From Cryptomeria japonica (taxonomy: Eukaryota; Streptophyta; Pinopsida; Cupressales; Cupressaceae), in NCBI RefSeq assembly GCF_030272615.1, contig NC_081410.1, forward strand, positions 117,931,140-117,995,139: 64,000 nucleotides of DNA. Direction: 5' to 3'. This document shows, one piece after another, positions 24,348 through 38,613 of this stretch; positions within the stretch are counted from its first letter, which is position 1; each line of letters starts with the position of its first letter. The notes beneath the pieces were generated by a model. It did no database searches. It saw only the letters and a list, made by a program, of their open reading frames with translations, and was not told the origin of the DNA. A program made the position numbers and the translations under genes.

Positions 24348-25936
24348 CCCCCCTTAAGATGAACTTAGGGAGTAGCTGAAAAATAACTAAGGACTAAAAA
24401 AACATGTAAAAAATGTAGGAAAGCAACAATGGGTCCCATCAACTAGGCTTGATGAGGTACCCAAGTATAATAAAAATCTCTATAAAGTGGAGAAAAAGGA
24501 GAAAACCCTATGGGAACAAAAACCCTCTCCAAGAAGAGATGAAAGCTCAAGTGAAGGACTAAGAAGCCTCCAAACAAGAGTGTTCCACAAGATAGGAACA
24601 AAAAGAAGAGAATGAAGCACACCACTGAAGCATGAAATAGCTGCAAACACTGTCGAAGAGTAATTGCTGATCTGAAGAACCTCCATTGAAATAGAACATG
24701 ACCAGGTAGAGAAGACTATAATATGCATGAATGCCCTCAAATGACACTACTCGAATCAGATGGCAAACAAAGGCAAACAATTGAACTCGAAGATACAGAT
24801 GGCATGAAACACCAAAGCTTGAAGAGCTGATCAGTTGAACCAAGGAAGCATTAGAACAACTAGACAAACCTCCCCATAATGCTGAAAAGGGAGAGGGAGG
24901 AGTACATTGAAAAGAACGGCCAACAAGAACTGCATGATGAAGAACTAGGAACATCGAAGGTGCAGAGAAAGTACATAGTGTCATGGAAGGAACACTCACG
25001 TGACAAAGGTAGATGGAAAACAAAGGCAAACATCAACCCCCCATGACACTTTATAAGTAGTGCATGTACAATAAGACACAAGATGTGCAAGATCTCAAGT
25101 ATACAATGCATGGTGGCAGTTTATCTCAGTGTGTTTGCATAAATAAAATTCTATAATGATCAGAAGAGATAGAAGACTGGAAACAGAAAGAACAGCCAAA
25201 GATGAGACATCCTCCTCAAACAAAGAGATCCCAGGACCTGAAACATCCAAGATATTCACCAGAGTGCTGAAAAGAAAAAAACTGAATAAAATATACCCAG
25301 AGAAAAATCTGGAAAGAAAACTCATATGAATGGAAATAACACAGAACAACATTTCCAACGATATAAATTTTTCAAAAAACAGAGGTCAAATGCTCAAGTT
25401 ATGTCTCCTGGAGTGCAAAAAGGAACCTTTAGCTTTGATAGAAAAAAATTCCATCAAAAAAGAAAAATCAAAAGTTCAAACCTCCAGGTCTGGATAGAGC
25501 TTGGAAAGAGCTTTCTGACGATATAAGGTTTTTGAAAAAGCACCTCTGTATGACAAAGTTATGACCAAAAGAAAAAAAAACTATTGTAGGGCATAAAGAG
25601 GATTAAAAAAATTAATAAAAAAAATTGTTTTTTTTGACGAAAATTTTCCGACGCATTTGCAGGTATAGTCATATGGATTTTTGTGCCTTGAAAAATGTGC
25701 CAATACAAAATCATGCCCCAGATGCCCCTATCACCAAAAATAGGCAAATTATATATCAAAATTCATGAAATCGGCCTTTTGAATCCAACTGTGAGGTCCT
25801 TTTGGCACCAAAATGTACCAAAAAATCAGTTACCCCTAGAAATATAAAAAACAACTGCACAAACCCCCGAATACATAGATCTAAAGAACAAGGCCCAAAA
25901 TCTCTCATGAAAAGAACAAGGGCATGCAGATTTGGA

Positions 25937-25948
25937 GCTCTGATACCA
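25937..25948 (-). promoter_or_regulatory. Primer binding site of the small LTR element
   Basis: GCTCTGATACCA on the plus strand, exact complement of the initiator tRNA-Met 3' end sequence used by plant LTR elements. Confidence 0.9.
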
Positions 25949-26278
25949 TATTGGAGTTGAGGAAAAATCAACTCTACAGCTCCCAAAGATCACCTGCATG
26001 AAAACCTGTCACAAAAGGAGAGAAGCAAAAAAGCTATGGAGGCCAAAATTCAGAGATCCAGAAAAGAGGAGTCATATTGATTGTGCAACAAGAATTCAAT
26101 TCAATAATTATAGTTGTTAATGAAAATACAAAGAGAGAATCCTTATAAAAGGATACTCAAAACCCTAAAAGAGAAAACCCTAAAGAATTATAAGATTCCT
26201 AAGTTTAGCTTAAGCATGGAGTATAATAGACTAATAATTAAATAAATAATTATTAGCTAATAAAAGATAACTCCAACA
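25949..26278 (-). repeat. 5' LTR (minus orientation) of the small element
   Basis: Pairs with 24019-24347 over its full length, with about 15 differences. Confidence 0.9.
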
Positions 26279-26283
26279 TATAA

Positions 26284-26902
26284 GCCAGTTAGTATTCCAA
26301 TTTTTATTGGTACAAAGTTGAGTTTAGACATGTGTTCAAGATCTAATGATGAATTTGTGAATATGTCTAAGGTTCCTTATGCTAGTGTGTTGGGAGTTTG
26401 ATATATGTAATGCTTTTCACTAGGCCAAATATAGCCCAAGTAGTGGGAGTTCTAAGAAGGTTTATATCTAATTGTAGCGAAGAGCATTGGACATTTGTTA
26501 AGAGAGTGTTTAGATATTTGTGGGGTACTATTTATTACTATTATTTTATCATGAAATTGATGATGTGGCTAAGTCATTGGACATATAGGGATCTGTTGAT
26601 GTAGATTGGGCAAGTATCTTGGATAGTCAAAGGTCCACTAGTGGCTATGTATTTACTTCGGAGAAGAAGTTGGTTGGATCAATAAGAGGAAGCCCATAGT
26701 TACTTTTTCTTCCACTGAAGCAAAGTATATGACTACACCAGTGCCTCTAAGGAGGTGGCATGGTTATTAATACTTGGTATTGGCATTGGTTATGATTGCA
26801 GGAATGTGAGGATTGAATATGGCAGTCAAAGTGCTATCTATTTGGCTAGGAATCTTATGTATCATGCTCATACTAAGCATGTTGATGTTTAGTATCACAT
26901 TG
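26284..26902 (+). pseudogene. copia RT C-terminus and RNase H, 5' part
   Basis: Reads PYASVLGV, then RRFISNCSEEHWTFVKRVFRYL (here FISNCSEEHW and VFRYLWGT), then SSTEAKYM at about 26708-26731, and near the end HAHTKHVDV-YHIV-type sequence. These are the conserved copia RNase H blocks. Several in-frame stops. The frame is cut at 26902 by the gag-only element and resumes at 35571. Confidence 0.8.
26898..26902. repeat. TSD, left side of gag-only element 1
   Basis: CATTG, identical to 35566-35570. Confidence 0.9.
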
Positions 26903-29522
26903 TGTTGAACACAATATTCCACTAAGAGGGGGGTGAATAAGTGGTTTCCAATCGTTAACCTCTTAATACTAAGATTGATTACTAGTTACCAATCCTAATG
27001 CCAAGTTAACCTACTAGTAAGAGAAGGAAAGATATCACAAAGCAAGCACACACAAATGCACATCACATGACATCGGTATATACGAGGAAAACCCAAGATG
27101 GGAAAAACCGCAGTGAGAAGAGCTATCAAAGACTACTGCTCCAATCCATCCTCATAATGAAACACTTGGTTACAACATTCAGGGCACCAATCCAAGGAGT
27201 ACCACTCCTGATTTAGGGCACCAACCCCTGCATCGAGATCCAACTCAGTGATCTATAATGAACATAATCAATTACAAAAGTAATAATCTGATTACAAGTG
27301 AATCTTGTAACCATTGCATACACTTTACCCTATCGGTTTCTCACCTCCTCTGCCTTACCAGTTGACTCCTATTCTTCCTTCTATCTCTCTCTCTCTATCT
27401 CTTTGATCACCTTCATGTGATGTTGCCGACATAGTGGTTCTACCTCTTCCTGTTGGATGAACAGTCAGATCATATACCTACTGTCGGTTACTCTGCTCAT
27501 TGATTTACCCTTTCTCTTCTCTCTACCTTCTAGATCTTTTCTCCCATACACACATACAACTGCTTCGCTCCGCACTGCCTTCTAGCTAGCTTGAACACCA
27601 CCAGTTTCGCTCTGCACTTATCCTATCTTGCTACTTTACCAGTTACTTTAGACTTTATCGGTTTGACTCATAGTTAAACCCTCTTACCAGTTTAACCACT
27701 CTCTCATTCAATCACTATCATCTTCAGTGAACTTCATCGACTGACTTATCCTTTTGGCTCCACTTACTTCATCGGCATTACTCTTCCATGTAGCATCAAC
27801 ATTTCCATCTCTGGTCTGCATACTTATAGCAAGACTTTCCCGCCTAAATGTGAGTTTGAACTTTGGCGCGCTAGGGTTTCTGCCATGCACTAAATCTGCA
27901 TCAAATCTCATCTTTGATCATCATGGCACATCATATCCAATTGGATCTCATGTCCTTGATTGATGATCTACAACTCATCAATCAAAATCGCCATTCTCTT
28001 TTCCTTTCAATGCACGTCTTCTAATTTCTATCATCTGTAGCATCATTTACGGCTTTGTGTTTTATCAATCACGTGCATGATGTGGTTTCCTTCACCCACT
28101 TTGATCTACAAGATCAGTCTATCCTGGATCTCTGATGCTTCCTTGATCTTGATCTGCAATCCTCTACCATCATTCGTCGATCTTTGCAGTCACCATTAAA
28201 TGCTGGACCAACCGCCAACAACCTCATCGACACACCACACCGACCTGTGCATGCATGCCACTTCAACTCCACGTGGCATCACTGTTGGTAAACACCTCAA
28301 ATTAGTCTTCTATGTTGGTTTGGATAGGATCACCAACCAGACACTCCATTGGTACAATTCACCCTACCGACATGACACAACCTTACTAGTACATCTCGCC
28401 TTACCGGTTAACACTAGCTGGTTATCCTTCATGTCATTGCATTCTTTGTCTTGTTGGAAAATCATATTTTCCCGATCATCAAGCATATTGGTCCTCAACA
28501 GTTATCTAGGATGAATCACCATGTGCTTCTTCAACTAACTAAGAGCACTTCCCTTTTGTCTCTCAGTACACTTAGTTGCATGCTGGTAACCTTGTTTACC
28601 AGTTGGGACACTTGATGACTTCATGTTGTCAACCTCCAACCATCTCCATCGGTGGCAACAACAATCTCCACCTAAATCTTGGTGACTCGAAGTGTGCAAC
28701 TACAAAGATTCATCTTCATCTGACCGGTTCTCCTCTCAACCGGTTTGCCAAGATGGCAAACCCATCATCTTAACACTTCCTTCTCTATCCCTGCAGCACA
28801 TCTTGACTTCACATGTTGATCCGATGTACATTTCAGATCTCATCCTCTGGAGGCTTCCTCATCTTCCACTTTAGGCATCCGGTCAATGCATCCAATCACC
28901 TGCCTTTGCTTACTCTAACTATCGTATCCAAGAGAGCCATGATGTATGCCATGTATGCTATGAGATAAGCAAGGTTTTATCACTTATGGGTGGGAAGAGT
29001 AGACAACTGCACTTCACTGCTAAACACCGGCGGAGGAAGATCTATGTAACCTATCAGTAATGATGTGACATCACTAAGGAGAGGATACATCTCCAACTTG
29101 ACATATGTCCCAGCACCTTTTCCATATTTCATCTTTTCTCACTGAAGCAACACACTTTTTGTCAGCCTTCACTTCATCTGGTGGGAGTCCTTTTATATGG
29201 CCTCACACTAGCATACTGGTTGCACTGCTAACCCTTCATTAGTTCATATTGCAGCAAGCTCTATCGGTCACACGCTTGCTGGTTTTCATCACTCACCGAT
29301 CACTTCTCTATTATGCGTGTTCAAAATCAACATGTATACTCACTAACCGGTTCCTTCTTCCCAATACTGACATGTAAACCTGCTACTCCAACATGCTTAC
29401 CTATTGGCTTCACTGTCCACACTATTAGTTGATAACACTAACAACATATCAACTATTCTCCCATATCGGTTGTCCTGCTTTATGCTATATCGGTTGACAT
29501 CAATGACAACACAATGCCAACA
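26903..29522 (-). repeat. LTR of gag-only element 1 (3' LTR in element orientation)
   Basis: 2,620 bp, plus strand TGTTGAACAC ... AATGCCAACA. Aligns along its length with 32864-35565 at an estimated 88-90%. It has only a short, interrupted TC run at 27382-27400. Confidence 0.9.
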
Positions 29523-29523
29523 A

Positions 29524-29650
29524 TCTCCCCCTTTGGCATTGATGTCAACACATGTAGTATCCGGTATACTACAGATTCTTTCTCCCCCTTTGACAACAAT
29601 GACAAAGGGTCTTGACATTCTGTATACTGCAAGCTCTCTCTCCCCCTTTT
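29524..29650 (-). promoter_or_regulatory. Three spaced polypurine tracts
   Basis: The minus strand carries AAAGGGGGAGA three times: complement of 29524-29534 (adjoining the LTR), 29581-29591 and about 29640-29650, spaced about 57 bp. The LTR-adjacent copy is in the position of the plus-strand primer. The other two may be duplicated tracts. Confidence 0.65.
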
Positions 29651-30785
29651 GTATTGTTTTCTTGTTCCCTTTTTACCACTATGCTTTGCAACCTCTCATC
29701 TAGCAGCATTTGAACCAAAGAACTGACACCAATTGTTTATATCGATCTGATATCGATTGTAGAATCAACCAATTGTTGAAAAGTGTGTCAGTGAATACTG
29801 CTTACTTGTTGGTCAAACTACATCTTCCCCATTTGTTGTAAACTAGTCTTAAGAATCAAATGTGATTATACTATAAGTGCTACCAATTGAAACCAATTGT
29901 TGATGCAGACATTGATACCAATTTGATATCAATGAATTATTCTTCCTCTATACATATTCTCCCCCTGTGCAGGTAACTAATGCCTTTGTTCACATCTCTC
30001 TGTATACCTGTCCACGGTGCAACAACAATGACACTTGATCTCCTCCTCTGTCAAGTTTATCAGATACCAATCATGAGATATGACTGTGAACTCCCTCTAA
30101 ATAATAGCTCTCTGATCTTCATTTTTATATCAGGTCCTAAACCAACACCGCAAACTACACTTTGTACCAGTGGAAGTGAGCATCTATAAATGCTGATGGT
30201 CTTTCACTTCCATGACATCCATCCCATCTTTGTGACATGATCTTACCTGACCATAATTCCAAGTCACATTAACTTCAAATCAACTCTCACACAGGTTGAC
30301 ATCATGATGTCTCATACACATGGGATCACCTACTGGTCCAACACACTGTCATTTAGGATTGCTTCTAATATTATCAGAGACATAAATTCATCTGTTCAGG
30401 CCACCGGAACACATTGACTCGCATATTCTGCTATACCGGTTAATATCTGTACCGGTAACACACTTCACACACTGGTTTACTCTACCAATTCAATATCTTC
30501 ACTGAGACACCTTGTCCATTAGCCTATGTCTTCTTGTGTCAAGTGTCTCTAATCCCAATTGCAATTTAAACTATCCTTTGATACAAGTATGAATGTGTAG
30601 TCAAGGCAACAATCACACACACACACACCTATCTCACCTTTTTATTTCTTACCGGCAGCAACCTGTCTTCTCCTTTGTCCTTATCAAGCATGGAGGTGAA
30701 TGATCTAATCAATATTTAGCTCCCCCTTAGTCCTGTATCTCCTTTAAGATTTAGGAGATATCACTTGTGCATTGAATGCACAATG
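29651..30785. other. Non-coding interior of gag-only element 1
   Basis: No ORF with recognisable motif on either strand. Contains imperfect repeats rich in CAATTGTT and GATATCAAT between 29700 and 29945, and several CCGGTT-type words also common in the LTRs. This is where pol would lie in a complete element. Confidence 0.6.
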
Positions 30786-32818
30786 TCAGTCCAAGCTCTT
30801 ATCTCCCTGTTTCTTCCTCCATAACTTCTTAATCTCTTTCCTCTTCTCATTTTCAGTCTTGAGAGCAGGTCTTACCGTCTTCTGTCGATCTGTCCTTGCT
30901 CTATCTAATTTAGCATCATGATCGGAAGCATTGTTGTAGAAGCAAACAATGTTCATGCCATACCCATGATTGGGGGACCTTATGTCAAATTGGTTATACC
31001 ATCTTCTTCTGGTCATGTTGTTGTAACTGGCTACTAGAACCATTGGACCTCTTGATCCTGCAGGGGCATTTCTCCTTTTGTTCCATGCAGCCCTTTGTCT
31101 CTCATATGCTTTATACCCATTTTCATATTGAGAATAGCTGCTACACAATTGTCATGTGACTGAACTTTCCTATTCCTGCATTCATGACTTCTATGCCCAA
31201 ATCCATTGCAATTATAACATACATAATTTGCATTTCTTGAGGTAGCAAATGGACTCTTCTTATTATGCAAAGGAGCATATCTATGCATGTTTCTACAACT
31301 TGACATACTATGGTCATAAGCATTACTTCTTGGACAAACTACATTATTATTTCTAGACCTTTTTATGCATTCATTTGCCCTATGACCATAATCTTTGCAA
31401 GAGAAGCAGTAACCGGTAAAGGATGGCATATGATTTACAAATTTATTCTTCCATGCACGAGGAGATCTTACCAGTTTAGTATCTCCATATTTGCTTCTCT
31501 AGGGATGGATCTTGAGTTGTTCACTTTATGCAGTTCTTACATCTAATCCCTTCTTTTTCCACACATGCCTTGTCTTGTGGGCGGTAGCATTTCCTTGTCT
31601 TCTATCGATAGGTGGTCTTCTATGCTGTCTTCTTTTGTTATTGCTTCTGGTGAAGCTGCCTTCTCCCATCTTTCCTTTTCCTTTGGGATTTGCATTGTTG
31701 CTCCTTCTTGCACCATCGATCTTCATCCTTAGCTTCATATCTTCACCGATTCTAATCAGGTCAACATTCATCCTTGGAGCATTTTTAACTATGAAGTTCT
31801 GACCCTTTCCATTTCCATTAGAGGGGACAAATTTAATATCTTTGTGGGAGGTCTCCTTGCTTGTAGAGCATTCACCGATACTACATCCTAATCCTCTGGT
31901 ATCCTTGGAATGCTTTTGTTTCTTCAACATTTTATCGAAAGCATCATTGCTGTCATCAAACCAGATTCTTACCTTGAGCTCATCCCTGACATTTCAGAGA
32001 TTATCCATTTCTCCTTCTAGCTGTTGATACTCTTTATCTTTTGCCTCTATCTCAGATGCTAGATCTTTACACTTGTATTCCTTGGTGTCTTCTTGTTGAG
32101 TCTTCAACTCTAAGATACATTTCTCAGTATCTTCAAGGCATTTGATTAACCAATTTTGCTCCATAATAGAAGCATTCTTGAATAACTTGTACTCATTTCT
32201 CACTCTACTAATCTCCTCAAGTGCACTTACAAGTTCTCCTTCTAGATCTACCTCGACTTCATCTCCTTCTTCATCTTCAATGTCACTGCCAAACATATCT
32301 TGCTAGCGGGAATGATCTGCATGATCACTCTCTGATGTGTGTCTCTCATCTTCTAATTCTTGAGCCATAAAGAGGTGGTTTCCTTCTTCATTATTTTTGT
32401 TGCTACTAATGGATCTCCCTTCATCATTTGTAGACACATGAGTTACATTTCTCATCTTGTCTTCACAAACCAGTTCTACAATGGTAGGCTCATTTCCATA
32501 GAGTTTCTTCAATCTGTCCTATAAAATCCTTACTGATTTGCATCTATCCACCTATGAGGAAATATCACCAGATAGCCCACTGAGTATAACATTCATGGCT
32601 TCAAAATTGCACTCATTTCTTCTTTCTGCTTCAGGACCGGTGGGAGGACTGACTTTACTAGGGCATCCATTTACTACTGACATCCATACATCAAATCCAA
32701 GAGAGGACAAGTAGACTTCCATCCTATGACTCCAAACAGAAAATTTTGAACCATCAAACACTGGAGTAGGGGTTGACACTAAACAAACCATTGTGTTCAA
32801 ATACCAGAATCTACCCAA
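30786..32818 (-). pseudogene. Gag of gag-only element 1 (copia-type, coiled coil, zinc knuckles)
   Basis: N-terminal copia gag region (PVFDGSKFSVWSHRMEVYL, about 32760-32700; then NECNFEAMNVILSGLS). A Glu/Lys-rich segment predicted by eye as coiled coil follows (about 32300-31990: LEGELVSALEEISRVRNEYK). A basic Asn/Arg-rich linker leads to knuckles CFSCKDYGHRANEC and CYNCNGFGHRSHEC, both CX2CX4HX4C. Between them lies a degenerate third (CPRSNAYDHSMSSC). A Lys/Arg-rich tail runs to 30786 after a frame change near 31035-31148. Stops at 32552-32554 and 32303-32305 are TAG, the first at an expected Gln. Two further stops occur near 31990 and 31525. The protein would form particles that package its own RNA. 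Confidence 0.8.
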
Positions 32819-32849
32819 GTTGGAGAAATCTTATCAACCGAGAACCTAC

Positions 32850-32861
32850 GCTCTAATACCA
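32850..32861 (-). promoter_or_regulatory. Primer binding site of gag-only element 1
   Basis: The minus strand reads TGGTATTAGAGC, one mismatch to initiator tRNA-Met, two bases from the LTR end at 32864. Confidence 0.88.
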
Positions 32862-32863
32862 AT

Positions 32864-35565
<2,702 letters not shown>

Positions 35566-35570
35566 CATTG
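35566..35570. repeat. TSD, right side of gag-only element 1
   Basis: CATTG, identical to 26898-26902. Confidence 0.9.
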
Positions 35571-35690
35571 TTTAAGAAATGGTTGAGAATGGTAAATTTT
35601 TTATAGAGAAGACTGGCACTTTAAATAATGTTGCAGATTCTCTTGCAAAGGCACTAACCATGGAAAAGTTCTCTTGATGTGAGAAGGCTA
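35571..35690 (+). pseudogene. copia RNase H, 3' end
   Basis: Continues the copia RNase H after the insertion: EMVENGKFFIEKTGTLNN, then VADSLAKALTMEKF, matching the conserved ending of copia pol (usually ADMLTK). The joined frame carries TAG and TAA codons at the junction region. It is followed about 80 bp later by the polypurine tract and LTR. Confidence 0.8.
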
Positions 35691-35768
35691 TGGTCCTTTA
35701 TCATTGTATTTTATTTTATTTTATGTATCTCTTAGATGTAATACAATGTATGTTGTCAAGTAGGGGAA

Positions 35769-36500
35769 TGTTAGGATAAGGTGACATTAACATTTCAAAT
35801 CCCATGTCACTCATGTGACTCTATGTTCCTTGTAAAGTGTTCTTAGGACATGAGAGAAAATATTAAATATTTATACTTTATGGTTAACTGTAATTGAACT
35901 TTCAAGAGGTGAACATTTAAGGTGATAAGGATAAGCCAAAATGGATAAAATTCACTCTTTTAGACATCCACATCGAGATATGAAGAGTCATGCTCTGGAA
36001 TCCCAAGATTGGAAGGTGAAAGGTTGTATGTTGGGTGAATTGAAGAGTCACTGGGGAGTTACAGAGCATCCGAGAAGCCATATATTTGAGTGGCTATGGG
36101 TTACATGACCATGTTGGATCTATTTGAAGGGAAATAATATTTTATTATGTCTCATGGTTGTCTACTTTCCTAGGCATGGGTTTTTGCCTCTTGTTTTGGG
36201 AAACAATAATGATTTTCCCTCACTCAATTTGATATAAAGTAGATCCATGGCATACTAGCTTTGTATGAGTTATTTACATGTATCCAGGTGTTGTCAAGTT
36301 TCGTTGGATAAGTAAAGTGTATTATTGTTGTTATCTTTCTTTTGAAGATTAATTATATACTTTCCCTCTTTCTCTCTGGTGGAGTTTTTTCTTGAACGGG
36401 TTTCTCCATGTAAATTTTTTGTCTTATTGGTTTGTTGATTTTTCATTTATGTTGAATGGTGCAATTGTATTTATGTTTCAAATTTTAAGTTACATACACA
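35769..36500 (+). repeat. 3' LTR of the copia element (end approximate)
   Basis: Starts TGTTAGGATAAGG directly after the purine tract TAGGGGAA. Near 36380-36415 it has the GGTGGAGTTTTTTC ... GGGTTTCTCCATG phrase common to the end of plant copia LTRs. The 5' LTR was not found, so the right boundary is an estimate. Confidence 0.65.
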
Positions 36501-36540
36501 AGTTTATATTGCAAGCTTTCTTCACCTTGTTTTCAAGAAT

Positions 36541-37929
36541 TCAAAGGGGCGAGGCATGCCATGTATAAAAAGGTTTTGAATGAAGAGGGTTAAAATTGAA
36601 GGTCACTTTTTTTATTTTTAATGTTTCACACATAAAATAATTATAAGAAAGGGCCTTTGAGAAAAGGTGCCTCTGATCAAAAGCCCTTAGCTAAGTCTTC
36701 AATGTTTGCTCACTTGGTTTTCAACAAAAATGATGAAGGTTATAGAAATCAAATTGAAGTCACCATAATGATTCTACAAGATCTTAGCCCTCATAGAAAG
36801 CTTTTAAAATATATTAGTATTTAATGTATTTAAATATGAAGTCACCATAATTATTTTTTATTTTCTAGTGAATATAGGTTTTCACTGAACACAAAGGTCT
36901 TTGATAGACGTGAAAAAATAGAAAAAAAGTACATTTTTTTCAAAAAAATGTATGCATTTGATGTTTTTTTTTAACAATACGATAAATTTTGATACATGCA
37001 AAAACAATTATTAAAAAAAATATTTTAGATGGAAAAATATTAATTTGAATTAAAAAATTACTTATGAAAAAAATGCAATAGATTTCAACATTAACGATCT
37101 ATATTTAAAAAATTATAAATTGATCTTGTTTCTAAAAGAGTTATATTGAATGGAAATATATCATTCATTGAAAATATTATAAAGTATAAGAAACAAGTTA
37201 TTCAAAATGCTTTAAAAAAAAATAGATACATTCTTTTATATCTAGAATCTACACATAAAATTTCAAAAAAAATCTATAATTCCCATTCTCTGAACACTTA
37301 ATAGTTTTCTCACTATATGATATAAAGTAAAAATATTGACTAGAGTGTCTCACTTAAGCAAAAAAGCGGGACATGCCTTTATTCTTCCACCTACCATTTG
37401 TTTTGATAATTATGCAAATTTATAGATGTATAATCATCAATTGATTACATAAGTATTAGATTGTTCCTACGTGATTTATTACAAGGCTTTCTTGTTCCCT
37501 CACCATTTGAAGCAATGTGGGGCATCTTATCAATCCCAAATTTTATATGATTATCATTTGAGAATTACTAATTGCTTCTTATATTGATTATTTTTTATAG
37601 GTATTACATGATTTGTGTGCTTACATGCTTATATATGGCTCAATAATTTATTATAGTTGTTATCATTATTATTATTATTATTATCGTGTATTAGTTTCTC
37701 TCTCCTCTAACTCCTTGTCTGCTTTTGATTTAAACAAATAAAGAAGATATTTGTTGTTACTAACTCTTTTCATGACTAAGATAATTTTAGATAGTAACTT
37801 GCATAATTAGGTAGATATTCATCACCTTATCCAAACATAGTTATATCATTATCTAGTGACACACCCACCTCACATGGAGTCTTATAACATTACATCTCAC
37901 ATTAGAGAAAAATAATCATCTGCTACATA
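36541..37929. other. AT-rich non-coding DNA
   Basis: No coding motif, paired repeat or TSD seen. Includes a short TTA trinucleotide run at about 37660-37685. Confidence 0.5.
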
Positions 37930-38160
37930 AAATAGATCTTGATCACATAGCTTATATTGTGTGTAGATCTATCACATTACATGTATCTCACATGAATATT
38001 TATTGTATTGCCACATCACATGCAAATTTATCAAATTTCCATATCATGTGGATATTTATTACATTTTCACATCACATGGACTTTTGATCACATTGCCACA
38101 ACTCATGGATTCTTATCGCATGGCCACATCATATAGATTATGATCACATTTCTACACCAA
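37930..38160. repeat. Degenerate minisatellite (about 30-36 bp period)
   Basis: The phrase CACATCACATGGA...TTATCACATTGC recurs with drift about six times, ending before 38160. Confidence 0.6.
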
Positions 38161-38274
38161 GAAGAGTTTTCATATTACCTTTGTGATAGGTAGAATCCTC
38201 TTTCAATTTATGCTTGTTTTAATGATGTGGTAAATGCTACTCATTGGAGACTAATCCTAGCTCCTTTAGAGGAA

Positions 38275-38532
38275 CCACACTAGAAATCACCTATGGAAGA
38301 CCAGGAGTCACATCTTAGAAATCCACTTATTTAGAAACCACCTCCACACTAGAAGCCAACTATGGAAGATCAAGAGTCACAACTTAGAAATCCACTTATT
38401 TAGAAACCACCTCCACACTAGAAGCCAACTATAGAAGACCAAGAGACACAACTTAGAAATCCACTTATTTAGAAACCACCTCCACACTAGAAGCCAACTG
38501 CGGAATACCAAGAGTCACAACTTAGAATTCCA
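38275..38532. repeat. 69-bp tandem repeat, about 3.7 copies
   Basis: Units start at 38275, 38344, 38413 and 38482 with CCACACTAGAA. Units 2 and 3 are nearly identical; the first and last are more diverged or truncated. The array abuts the tRNA-like sequence at 38540. Confidence 0.9.
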
Positions 38533-38539
38533 TAAATTA

Positions 38540-38613
38540 GATGTCCCTTTGGGATTTGAACTTGGGCCTACACAATAAGAACTCAATGCTTTAACCAATT
38601 AAGCTCAAACCCT
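38540..38613 (-). repeat. tRNA-like sequence (SINE head or tRNA pseudogene)
   Basis: The minus strand has a box A-like segment (GAGCTTAATTGGTTAAAGC) followed 27-30 bp later by a box B-like segment (GTTCAAATCCC), the two internal RNA polymerase III promoter elements. An anticodon stem does not pair well, so it is not a functional tRNA gene. Lying next to the 69-bp array, it could be the head of a SINE whose body expanded. No TSD was found. Confidence 0.5.

Larger units (their letters stand above)
24019..26278 (-). mobile_element. Small non-autonomous LTR retrotransposon (2.26 kb)
   Basis: LTRs 24019-24347 and 25949-26278 are about 95% identical by eye. On the minus strand a perfect tRNA-Met primer binding site (TGGTATCAGAGC, complement of 25937-25948) directly follows the right LTR, and a G6 polypurine tract (complement of 24348-24353) precedes the left one. 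The 1.6-kb interior has no gag or pol motif, so it is a TRIM/LARD-like element moved in trans. LTR termini are TGTTGGAGTT ... AACTCCAATA, with TA rather than CA at the 3' end in both copies. Confidence 0.9.

Noticed and set aside
24559-25029. 156-residue minus-strand frame in the small LTR element
   Set aside because: Same orientation as the element, but composition is Ser/Phe-rich without gag, protease or RT motif, and overlapping frames are equally long.
27754-28874. Several 60-104 residue plus-strand frames
   Set aside because: They lie inside an LTR, recur in the sister LTR with different lengths, and have no motif.
38275-38532. CRISPR-like array
   Set aside because: The 69-bp units are contiguous with no variable spacers, and the genome is plainly eukaryotic.
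38540-38613. Functional tRNA gene
   Set aside because: Acceptor and anticodon stems do not pair; only box A and B-like words are present.
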